Of a stretch of 64,000 bases of DNA, positions 16,762-24,041 are shown piece after piece. Each line of letters opens with the position of its first letter. The stretch's first letter is position 1. The stretch is from Dactylosporangium vinaceum (lineage in GTDB: Bacteria > Actinomycetota > Actinomycetes > Mycobacteriales > Micromonosporaceae): NCBI RefSeq assembly GCF_019904175.1, contig NZ_CP061913.1, positions 8,618,001 to 8,682,000 on the forward strand. The letters are read 5' to 3'. Below the pieces are notes generated by a model, which saw only the letters and a list, made by a program, of their open reading frames with translations, did no database searches and had not been told where the DNA came from. Both the position numbers and the translations under genes were made by a program.

Positions 16762-17996
16762 CGGGGCGCCTCGTGGCGGTACCGGCCCAGGATGAGCACG
16801 GCGTTGTTCCCGGCGAAGGCCAGTGCGTTGTTCTGCACCACGTCGACGCTCACCCGGCGGGCCTCGTTCGGCACGCAGTCGATGTCGCACTCGGGGTCGG
16901 TCTCGCGGTGGTTGATCGTCGGCGGGATGAACTGCTCGTGGATGGCCAGCGCGCAGGCCGCGGAGGCCAGTGCGCTGGCCGCGCCCATCGTGTGCCCGAT
17001 CATGGACTTGATCGAGATGGTGGGCGGCAGCTCCTTGAACACCTTGCGGATCGCGGCGACCTCGCTCACGTCGTTGGCCCGGGTCCCGGTGCCGTGGGCG
17101 GAGATGAAGTCGACGTCCTCCGCCGTGATCCCGGCGTTGCGGTGCGCCCGCCCGATGCACCGGGCCAGGCTGTCCGGGTCCGGCGCCACCGGGTGCAGCG
17201 CGTCGCAGTTGAGGCCGTAGCCGAGCACCTCGGCGTAGATCCGCGCGCCGCGGGCCAGCGCCGACTCCAGGCTCTCCATCACGAGCATCCCGGCGCCCTC
17301 GCCGGTGAGGATGCCCTTGCGGTCGCGGTCGAACGGCCGGCACACGTCCGGCGCGATGGTGCCCAGGCGGTAGAACCCGGTGAACGTCTTGCGGCACACC
17401 GCGTCCGCACCGCCGCTCAGCGCGATCTCCACGTCGCCGGTCCGGATGGCGTCGTAGCCGTCGCCGATGGCGTAGTTGCCCGCGGCGCACGCCGTCGGGA
17501 TGGTCACCGCCTCCACGTCGGTGAGTTGCAGCTCCCGCACCACGGTCGCGGCCAGCCGGCCGGCCCCGCTGCGCCGGGCGACGACGCCGTCGAGCGACTC
17601 CGGCCCGGTCTGCAGCTGCCGGCCGATGAGCGTGTCGAGGTCACGGGACTCGCCGTCGGTCGTGCCGACCGAGACGAGCACCCGCCGGGCCCGCAGCTCG
17701 TCGAGCTCCAGCCCGGCGTCGGCGACCGCCATCCGCGCCGCGGCGGCGGAGAACTGGCTGGCCCGGCCCAGGGTGTCGGGGTCGAGGTTCTGAATCCACC
17801 GCTCGGGCTCGAAGCCCTCGATCTCGCAGCCCATCGCGTGCTGGAAACCGGTGGTGTCGAACGCCGTGATCGGCTTGGCGCCGCTGCGCCCGGCCAGGAT
17901 GCCGGCGAGGAACTCGCCGACCCCGGCTCCGATGGGTGACAGGACGCCGAGTCCGGTGATGACGACCCGGCGTCCCGAAGGAATGTCTGCGCGCAC
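16758..17996 (-). CDS. Active 3-oxoacyl-ACP synthase (KAS II/KS-alpha)
   Basis: A 412-aa FabF-type ketosynthase with full catalytic set: C170 in IPTACAAG, H301 in SAHGTGTRAND and H335 in MIGHTMGAA. It is the condensing subunit of the type II PKS, paired with the Cys-less partner at 13869. GTG at 17996 chosen because GGAG lies 6 nt upstream; a TTG 12 nt earlier is in frame. It follows the ACP gene by about 40 nt. Confidence 0.92.
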   Translation of the reverse strand: MRADIPSGRRVVITGLGVLSPIGAGVGEFLAGILAGRSGAKPITAFDTTGFQHAMGCEIEGFEPERWIQNLDPDTLGRASQFSAAAARMAVADAGLELDELRARRVLVSVGTTDGESRDLDTLIGRQLQTGPESLDGVVARRSGAGRLAATVVRELQLTDVEAVTIPTACAAGNYAIGDGYDAIRTGDVEIALSGGADAVCRKTFTGFYRLGTIAPDVCRPFDRDRKGILTGEGAGMLVMESLESALARGARIYAEVLGYGLNCDALHPVAPDPDSLARCIGRAHRNAGITAEDVDFISAHGTGTRANDVSEVAAIRKVFKELPPTISIKSMIGHTMGAASALASAACALAIHEQFIPPTINHRETDPECDIDCVPNEARRVSVDVVQNNALAFAGNNAVLILGRYRHEAPR

Positions 17997-18036
17997 CACT
18001 CGCTCCAATCGCCCGCCCTAGGCGCCTGCTGCGCGG

Positions 18037-18300
18037 TTACTTCGCGGCCGCGGCGTCGTCGACGACCGCGATGACGCCCTCGAGGTTCACCATCCGCGAC
18101 AGCTGGTCCTGGTCGATCTCGATGTCGAAGGTGCGCTCCAGGGCCGAGAGGATCTCGATGGAGCCCAGCGAGTCGGCGTCGTGGTCCTCCTTGAACCGGC
18201 TGGTGGCGGTCACCTCGGCCGGGTCGATCTCGAGGATCTCGCAGACGATCTCCTTGATCTTCGCCTGGTAGTCCGCGGCGAGAGTGGTCGAGCTGGTCAT
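18037..18300 (-). CDS. Acyl carrier protein of the type II PKS
   Basis: An 87-aa carrier protein; the phosphopantetheine serine is S44 in DADSLGS. ATG at 18300 has AGGAG 6 nt upstream. First gene of the operon ACP-KS-hydrolase-hotdog-CLF-KR-isomerase. The acidic helix II (SIEILSALE) is typical of type II PKS and FAS carriers. Confidence 0.93.
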   Translation of the reverse strand: MTSSTTLAADYQAKIKEIVCEILEIDPAEVTATSRFKEDHDADSLGSIEILSALERTFDIEIDQDQLSRMVNLEGVIAVVDDAAAAK

Positions 18301-18330
18301 GTCACGCTCCTGGCGGTCGTAAGGACTGGC

Positions 18331-18398
18331 GGGCGGCCCCGGCCTGAGGCCGCCCGATCGAACTCTGCGCCGCGCCGCTATACGATTTCTATATAGGG
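18331..18398 (-). promoter_or_regulatory. Leader hairpin and AT-rich promoter candidate of the PKS operon
   Basis: In the 133-nt gap between the second SARP stop and the ACP start is an 8-bp hairpin (18331-18338 with 18348-18355) and an AT-rich patch at 18378-18396 (reading CTATATAGAAATCGTATAG on the minus strand), conspicuous in this GC-rich DNA. It probably includes the -10 element of the PKS operon. No 11-bp heptamer triad is seen here. Confidence 0.4.
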
Positions 18399-18433
18399 AC
18401 GCGGGGGTCTGTAGCCGGCCGGTGGGCCGCTTT

Positions 18434-19192
18434 TCATTGCACGGCAAGGGGATCCGGCGCGCCGACGAGGATGGAGTGGTACACCTGGCGCAGCAGTGCG
18501 CCCGGGTCCAGTCCCAGCTCCTCGGCCAGGATCCGCCGGCCCTCCTGATACACACCGAGTGCGTCGGCCTGCCTGTCGCACCGGTAGAACGTGGTCATGA
18601 GCTGAGCCCGGAACCGCTCGCGCATCGGATAGCGGCGCACCAGGCTGGTGAGCTCGGGCAGCGACTGCACGTGCCGGCCCAGAGCCAGCTCGGCCTCGAT
18701 GCGGCCCTCCAGCGCGGTGACCCGGGCCTCCTCCAGCCGCACCCACTCGGCGTCGACCAGGTGCTCGGTCGCGCCGGCCAGCGCGGGCTCGCGCCAGAGG
18801 TCGAGGGCGGCGCGCAGCCGGCGGGCCGCCTCCTCGTAACGCCCGGCCCGCAGCGCCGCGCTGCCGAGCAGGCTGTCGCGCTCGAACTGGGCGAGGTCGA
18901 AGGTGTGCGCGCCCGGGCGCAGGATGTATCCGGGCGCCCGGCGCTTGATGTCGACCCCCGGCCCGAGGATCTTGCGCAGCCGGGAGACGTACGTGTAGAT
19001 CTGGGCGTTCATCGTGGCGGGCGGGTGCTCCCCCCACAGGTACCGGCTCAGCGTGCTGTCGGTGAGGTAGTGGTTGCCGGCGAGCAGCAGGGCGGCCAGG
19101 ACGGTGCGCTGCTTGGCCCCGTCGATGGGCAGCTCCTCGCCGTCGCGGCGCACCTCGATCGGGCCGAGGATCCGATACTCCAATGTGGACAT
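18434..19192 (-). CDS. SARP-family transcriptional regulator (second of tandem pair)
   Basis: A 252-aa SARP: N-terminal OmpR-like winged helix (about 1-95, with YTYVSRLRKILG) followed by the bacterial transcriptional activation domain (100-245, with the end motif ELGLDPGALLRQVYHSIL). SARPs activate secondary-metabolism genes by binding heptamer repeats next to the -10 site; three such sites are in this window. ATG at 19192 is preferred (GAAGG upstream); ATG at 19210 overlaps the previous stop as TGATG and is possible. Confidence 0.9.
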   Translation of the reverse strand: MSTLEYRILGPIEVRRDGEELPIDGAKQRTVLAALLLAGNHYLTDSTLSRYLWGEHPPATMNAQIYTYVSRLRKILGPGVDIKRRAPGYILRPGAHTFDLAQFERDSLLGSAALRAGRYEEAARRLRAALDLWREPALAGATEHLVDAEWVRLEEARVTALEGRIEAELALGRHVQSLPELTSLVRRYPMRERFRAQLMTTFYRCDRQADALGVYQEGRRILAEELGLDPGALLRQVYHSILVGAPDPLAVQ

Positions 19193-19209
19193 GTGACCGA
19201 GCCTTCGCA

Positions 19210-19968
19210 TCAGCCGAGGACGCTGTCCCGGACGAGGATCTGGCGGTACAGCTGGTGCATCGCCGGGCCGGGCTCCAGCCCGAGGTCCTCGGCGAGCTGC
19301 TGGCGGGCGCGGTGGAAGACGTCGAGGGCCTCGACCTGGCGGCCGTTGCGATACAGGGCGACCATGAGCTGCTCACTGAAGCGCTCGTGCTCGGGGTATT
19401 CGGCGGTGAGCTGGCGCAGCTCGGTGAGCACCTGGCGGGTCTGGCCGACGGCGAGCTTGGCGGTGATGAGGTCCTCGTAGGTGCCGAGCCGGCGCTCGTT
19501 GAGCCGGGTGGCCTCGATCCGGCAGCGGGGGCCGTCGAGGGTGTCGAACAGCGCCGGGCCGCGCCACAGCCGCAGTGAGCGCTCCAGCAGCCCGATGGCC
19601 TCCTGCGGCTCGCGGGTGACGGCGGCCGCGCCGCGGTCGGCGAGGTCGTAGAACCAGTGGATGTCGGTGTCGGCGGGCGCCATCTCCAGCACGTAGCCGT
19701 GGTTGACCGTGCGCAGCAGCCGGTCACCGGGGCGGCCGGTGACGCTCTCGATGAGCTTGCGCAGCCGCACGACGTTGGCCTGCAGGGCGTTGCGGGCGTT
19801 GGCCATCGGCCGGTTCGCCCAGAGCTCGTCGACCAGCTGGTCGAAGGGCAGCGGCCGGCCGGCGTTCAGGGCGAGTAACGCCAGGACGGCGCGGACCCGC
19901 CGCGACGGCACGGCGACGAGCTCGTCGCCGTGGGCGATGGACAAAGAGCCAAGCAGATTGATCTTCAC
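19210..19968 (-). CDS. SARP-family transcriptional regulator (first of tandem pair)
   Basis: A 252-aa SARP with the same architecture and length as its downstream neighbour: winged helix (about 1-95, containing LQANVVRLRKLIES) and BTAD domain ending ELGLEPGPAMHQLYRQIL. The GTG at 19968 has an excellent ribosome site (GGGAGGAAATTC). It is transcribed away from the P450 gene across a 491-nt gap rich in inverted repeats. With the other SARP it is the likely cluster activator pair. Confidence 0.91.
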   Translation of the reverse strand: MKINLLGSLSIAHGDELVAVPSRRVRAVLALLALNAGRPLPFDQLVDELWANRPMANARNALQANVVRLRKLIESVTGRPGDRLLRTVNHGYVLEMAPADTDIHWFYDLADRGAAAVTREPQEAIGLLERSLRLWRGPALFDTLDGPRCRIEATRLNERRLGTYEDLITAKLAVGQTRQVLTELRQLTAEYPEHERFSEQLMVALYRNGRQVEALDVFHRARQQLAEDLGLEPGPAMHQLYRQILVRDSVLG

Positions 19969-20459
19969 GAATTTCCTCCCCGTTGGACAGATCCCGGACA
20001 GGACCCGGCGGAGCGACCCGTTGCGGGGCGCTCTGAGGCACAGCACTCGTTGCCAAAGAATGGCGAAGGCTGGGCGTGCTCACGCGGAAGAATAGAAACT
20101 GCGGAGAGCCAAGAGACCTACCGGCCGACGTGTTCAGGCTCGGCGGCGCGAATGAGCGTTCGTCCGAAGTGTAGGTCGCACGCACTCCCGCGCACCCCCT
20201 GAAGGTCGCAATAGGGGTCCCCTAGGCTGCGAACATGCAGGTGACATAGGTCATTTCCACTATGTGACCTGGACCACACCGACCCGTTGATGGTATCGCC
20301 GACACTTACGAAGGTTCCGGCGGCTTCGCGCATTGCCGTAGCATCGCCAGCACCGTCCCGGCCGAATCCGGCCCTCACAGATTGCCCGTGCCACGGCCCG
20401 GGAATCGGACTAAGTATTCACTCTGGCCCGGCCCGAATCCCATCTCGTAAGGGACCGCC
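19969..20459. promoter_or_regulatory. Divergent regulatory region between SARP and P450 genes
   Basis: 491 nt without a credible gene. It holds an 11-of-12 inverted repeat, CAGGTGACATAG (20238-20249) with CTATGTGACCTG (20260-20271), 10 nt apart; an odd palindrome around 20212-20224 (AGGGG-T-CCCCT core); and two copies of AGGTCGCA 30 bp apart (20173 and 20203). These look like operators controlling the SARP and/or P450 promoters. A ribosome site AAGGGA precedes the P450 start. Confidence 0.6.
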
Positions 20460-21701
20460 ATGACCATCGGATCGTCAATTCCCGCACTCGACGCGGCCGC
20501 CGCCGACCTGGCCGCGGTCGACCTCGCCGACCCCGGCACGTTCATCGGCACCGACCTGACGGCACTGTGGGGGCGCTTCCGCGCCGAGCGGCCGGTGCAC
20601 TGGAACGCGCCCGGCCCCGACCGGCCCGGCTTCTGGGCGGTCAGCCGCTACGAGGACGCCGTCGCCGTCTACAAGGACAGCCAGCGCTTCACCTCGGCCC
20701 GCGGCAACGTGCTGGCCACGCTGCTGCAGGGCCACGACTCGGCCTCCGGCAAGATGCTCGCCGTCACCGACGGGGAGCGCCACCGCGAGATCCGCAAGCT
20801 CATGCTCACGTCGTTCTCGCCGCGCGTGCTCGGCCGGGTCGCCGAGCAGGTCCGGGCCCGCACCCGCCGGCTCTTCGAGGGCGTCGTGGGCCGCGGCCCG
20901 CTCGACTTCGCCGCCGACGTGGCCGACCACATCCCGATCAACACCATCGGCGACCTGATGAACGTGCCCCAGGAGGACCGGCAAAAGCTCGTCGACTGGA
21001 ACACCCAGACGCTCAGCCGCGACAGCGCCGAGCACGACGAGTTCGAGGAGCTGCTGGCCCGCAACGAGATCCTGCTCTACTTCTCGGCCCTGGCCGCCGA
21101 GCGCCGCCGCAAGCCGGGCGACGACGTCATCAGCGCGATGGTCAACGCCACCGACCTGACCCGGCCGCTGAGCGAGGACGAGATCGTCTTCAACTGCTAC
21201 AGCCTCATCCTCGGCGCCGACGAGTCCAGCCGGATGTCCTCGATCGGGGCGGTGCTGGAGCTCTCGCGCAACCCGGAGCAGTGGAACGCGCTGATCAACG
21301 GCGACGTGGCCATCGAGACGGCGGCCGAGGAGGTGCTGCGCTGGACGACCCCGGCGATGCACTTCGGCCGGCGCGCGGTCACCGACGTCGTGCTGCGCGA
21401 CCAGGTGATCCGCTCCGGCGACATCATGACGATGTGGAACACCGCCGCCAACTACGACGGGGCGGTCTTCGCCGACCCGGAGCGCTTCGACCTGGCCCGC
21501 ACCCCCAACCGGCACATCGCGTTCGGCTACGGCCCGCACTTCTGCCTGGGCGCGTTCCTGGGCCGCACGCACGTGGCCGCCGTGCTGGAGTCGCTGCGCG
21601 ACCTGGTCGCCGAGATCCGGCTCACCGGCGAGCCGAAGCGGCTGTGGTCCAACTTCGTGTACGGGTACAGCAGCCTCCCGGTCGAGCTGAAGGCGAAGTG
21701 A
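20460..21701 (+). CDS. Cytochrome P450
   Basis: A 413-aa soluble bacterial P450. Heme loop FGYGPHFCLGAFLGR with the thiolate Cys, K-helix EEVLRW, and I-helix GADESSRMS in which the usual Asp/Glu-Thr-Thr is replaced by Glu-Ser-Ser-Arg. Such non-Thr I-helices are reported for some P450s that hydroxylate carrier-bound amino acids; the NRPS and MbtH context fits but does not prove that. The redox partner is not encoded nearby. ATG with AAGGGA 6 nt upstream. Confidence 0.93.
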   Translation: MTIGSSIPALDAAAADLAAVDLADPGTFIGTDLTALWGRFRAERPVHWNAPGPDRPGFWAVSRYEDAVAVYKDSQRFTSARGNVLATLLQGHDSASGKMLAVTDGERHREIRKLMLTSFSPRVLGRVAEQVRARTRRLFEGVVGRGPLDFAADVADHIPINTIGDLMNVPQEDRQKLVDWNTQTLSRDSAEHDEFEELLARNEILLYFSALAAERRRKPGDDVISAMVNATDLTRPLSEDEIVFNCYSLILGADESSRMSSIGAVLELSRNPEQWNALINGDVAIETAAEEVLRWTTPAMHFGRRAVTDVVLRDQVIRSGDIMTMWNTAANYDGAVFADPERFDLARTPNRHIAFGYGPHFCLGAFLGRTHVAAVLESLRDLVAEIRLTGEPKRLWSNFVYGYSSLPVELKAK

Positions 21702-21747
21702 GCGGTCCGCAGCTCGCGACGGGGCCGTGACCGGCGCGCACCGGCCG

Positions 21748-21776
21748 CTCAGGCATCCGTCAGCCGGCGGTCAGCG
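21748..21776 (+). promoter_or_regulatory. SARP-type heptamer repeats upstream of mbtH
   Basis: GTCAGCC (21759) and GTCAGCG (21770), preceded by the degenerate CTCAGGC (21748), all at 11-bp spacing. It is the reverse complement of the sites at 3930 and 12345, in the same orientation relative to its gene and 47 bp before the mbtH start. Confidence 0.65.
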
Positions 21777-21822
21777 CCGGGCCGGACGCTGAAGACCGTC
21801 GCCTTGAGGAGGGGATTTCACA

Positions 21823-22038
21823 GTGGCCGAGCTGAGCAACCCGTTCGACGATGCGGAGGGCTCGTTCCTCGTCCTGGTCAATCACGAGGACCAGCACTGC
21901 ATCTGGCCGGCGTTCGCCGAGCTGCCGTCCGGGTGGACGGTCGCGCAGGACGCGGCCGGCCGCGCCGAGGCGCTGGCGTACGTCGAGCGCAACTGGACCG
22001 ACATGCGCCCGCGCAGCCTCCGGGAGCGCGCGGCGTGA
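21823..22038 (+). CDS. MbtH family protein
   Basis: A 71-aa MbtH-like protein with the signature NHEDQHCIWPAFAELPSGW and later NWTDMRP. MbtH proteins bind and activate NRPS adenylation domains, here presumably the NRPS at 1-1853. GTG start with GAGGAGGGG about 8 nt upstream. Immediately upstream of the ABC ATPase gene and under a probable SARP site. Confidence 0.95.
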   Translation: MAELSNPFDDAEGSFLVLVNHEDQHCIWPAFAELPSGWTVAQDAAGRAEALAYVERNWTDMRPRSLRERAA

Positions 22039-22056
22039 ACCCGCCGGAGGGAAACC

Positions 22057-22998
22057 ATGACTGAAGCGATTCTGGCCGAAGGGATCCAGAAGCGGTACGG
22101 CCGGACCGTCGCCCTGCAGGGTGTCGATCTGGCCGTGCCGGCCGGCTCCGTGCTCGGCCTGCTCGGGCCGAACGGCGCCGGCAAGACCACCACGGTGCGC
22201 ATCCTCACCACGCTGCTGTCGTTCGACGGGGGCCGGGCCCTCGTCGCCGGCGTGGACGTGGCGAAGGAGCCGCACGAGGTCCGCCGGCGCATCGGCCTGG
22301 CCGGGCAGTACGCCGCGGTCGACGAGATCCTCACCGGCCGGGAGAACCTCATGCTGCTCGGGCGCCTGCTGCACCTCGGGCGCCGCGGCGCCCGGGCGCG
22401 GGCGGACCAGCTGCTGGAGCGCTTCCGGCTCACCGACGCGGCCGACCGGCCGGTGTCGACCTACTCCGGGGGCATGCGCCGCCGGCTCGACCTGGCCAGC
22501 AGCCTGGTGACCAACCCGCCGGTGCTGTTCCTGGACGAGCCGTCCACCGGCCTCGACCCGGCCGCCCGCCGGGACCTGTGGGCGGCCGTGCGGGACCTGG
22601 TGAGCGACGGCGTCACAGTGCTGCTCACCACGCAGTACCTGGAGGAGGCCGACCAGCTGGCCGACCAGATCGCGGTGGTCTCGGCCGGGCGGGTCGTGGC
22701 CAACGGCACGCCGGACGAGCTCAAGCGCAAGGTCGGCGGGGAGCGGCTGGAGATCGTGGTGGCCCGGCCCGGGGAGCAGGCCGCCGCGATCGAGGCACTG
22801 GCCCGCATGGCCAGCGAGCCGCCGTCGGTCGACAGCCGCGGCGTCATCGTCGTGCACCCGCGCAGCGGGCTCGACGGGGTCGTCGACGCGGGGCGCGCGC
22901 TGCAGGTCGCCGGGGTCGAGGTGGCGAGCTTCGCCCTGCGCGGGCCGACGCTCGACGACGTGTTCCTCAACCTCGTCGGCAGCACCGCGGACCGCTGA
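22057..22998 (+). CDS. ABC transporter ATP-binding protein, DrrA-like
   Basis: A 313-aa ATPase with Walker A GPNGAGKTT, signature YSGGMRRR, Walker B VLFLDEP and the C-terminal extension of the daunorubicin-resistance (DrrA) subfamily. DrrA energises a separate membrane subunit that exports the drug. No DrrB-like permease lies next to it or elsewhere in the window, so the partner must be outside or it works with another system. 18 nt after mbtH with GGAGGG ribosome site. Confidence 0.92.
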   Translation: MTEAILAEGIQKRYGRTVALQGVDLAVPAGSVLGLLGPNGAGKTTTVRILTTLLSFDGGRALVAGVDVAKEPHEVRRRIGLAGQYAAVDEILTGRENLMLLGRLLHLGRRGARARADQLLERFRLTDAADRPVSTYSGGMRRRLDLASSLVTNPPVLFLDEPSTGLDPAARRDLWAAVRDLVSDGVTVLLTTQYLEEADQLADQIAVVSAGRVVANGTPDELKRKVGGERLEIVVARPGEQAAAIEALARMASEPPSVDSRGVIVVHPRSGLDGVVDAGRALQVAGVEVASFALRGPTLDDVFLNLVGSTADR

Positions 22999-23019
22999 GC
23001 ACGGCGGCGGTGAACGGGG

Positions 23020-23874
23020 ATGCAACGAATTCACTTCACGGTGCAGGACCTCGCCCGGACCCGCCTCGGTCCGGGCTGCGGCCCGGTCGCCGAGACGGCC
23101 TACGCGCTCGACCTGCTCCAGCAGGGCCCGCCGCCGGTGTTCCGGGGCTGGCGTGAGCAGGTCTCCCGGCGGCTGCACAACTGGCCGTGGCCGCGGCCGA
23201 CGGCCGCGGCCACCCGGGCCGGCCGGGCTCTGGTGGACCGGGCCGGCCCGCCCGACGACCCGGGTCTGCGCCGGGCCTGGCAGCTGCTCGTGGCGCCCTA
23301 CTGGAAGTCGATGGCCGACTACCTCGGCACGGTCCGCGAGGCCCGGCTGCGCGCCGCCATCGGCGGCGGGGTCGAGCTGCTGCTGACCACCCTGCACCCG
23401 GACATCATCTGGCGTCCGCCGGTGCTGGAGTTCCCGCTCCTGCCCGACCGCGAGATCCACCTGCGCGGACGGGGGCTGGCCATCCGCCCGGCGGTGTTCC
23501 TCGGCGGGCCGGCCTCGATTCTGCTGCCCGCCGAGCAGCCCGACTCCGTCGTGCTCGTGGTGGCCACTCCGCCGGACGCGGCCCAGGCCGACTGGCTCTG
23601 GGCCGCCGAGGAGCACGAGGACGGCCTGGACCGCCTCGGCGCGCTCGTCGGGGCCACCCGCGCGGCCGCGCTGAAGGCGCTGACCGCCACGTGCACCACG
23701 GCCCAGCTCGCGCAGCGGCTCGGCATCACCTCGGCCGGGGCCAGCCAGCACGCGACGGTCCTGCGCCGCAGCGGCCTCATCACCACGCAGCGGGTCCGCA
23801 ACACCGCACTGCACACCGTCACCCCGCTGGGCCTGGCGCTGCTCGGCTCCTCCGAGCTGGTGTCCTGCCCGTAA
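23020..23874 (+). CDS. ArsR-type winged-helix regulator with long N-terminal sensor region
   Basis: A 284-aa protein. The C-terminal 75 residues form a winged helix (TTAQLAQRLGITSAGASQHA then VLRRSG), typical of the ArsR/HTH_5 group. The first 200 residues are not a known ligand domain that I recognise. It is 21 nt after the ABC ATPase and followed by terminators, so it ends the mbtH unit. It may sense the product and control export. Confidence 0.83.
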   Translation: MQRIHFTVQDLARTRLGPGCGPVAETAYALDLLQQGPPPVFRGWREQVSRRLHNWPWPRPTAAATRAGRALVDRAGPPDDPGLRRAWQLLVAPYWKSMADYLGTVREARLRAAIGGGVELLLTTLHPDIIWRPPVLEFPLLPDREIHLRGRGLAIRPAVFLGGPASILLPAEQPDSVVLVVATPPDAAQADWLWAAEEHEDGLDRLGALVGATRAAALKALTATCTTAQLAQRLGITSAGASQHATVLRRSGLITTQRVRNTALHTVTPLGLALLGSSELVSCP

Positions 23875-23892
23875 CGACCTACCGCACAGCGA

Positions 23893-23920
23893 GCCGCCGG
23901 GCAGTCGCCCGGCGGCTTCT
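23893..23920 (+). terminator. Terminator after the ArsR-type regulator
   Basis: 10-bp stem GCCGCCGGGC/GCCCGGCGGC with a 4-nt loop, followed by TTCT, 19 nt past the stop codon. Confidence 0.85.
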
Positions 23921-23947
23921 CGTCGTGGTCCGTATTCGGGGCACAGG

Positions 23948-23996
23948 CCGGCGGGCGGCAGAGAGGGTACGGGGGAACCCTTCTACCGCCCGCCGG
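23948..23996. terminator. Bidirectional hairpin between convergent genes
   Basis: 11-bp outer stem (CCGGCGGGCGG with its complement at 23986-23996) enclosing a smaller AGGGT/ACCCT stem. It sits between the end of the ArsR-type gene and the end of the minus-strand S1 gene. Confidence 0.65.
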
Positions 23997-24041
23997 GGTC
24001 CTACCGGGGCCGGGCGCCCGCGGGCCGCCCGTCCCCTCGTC

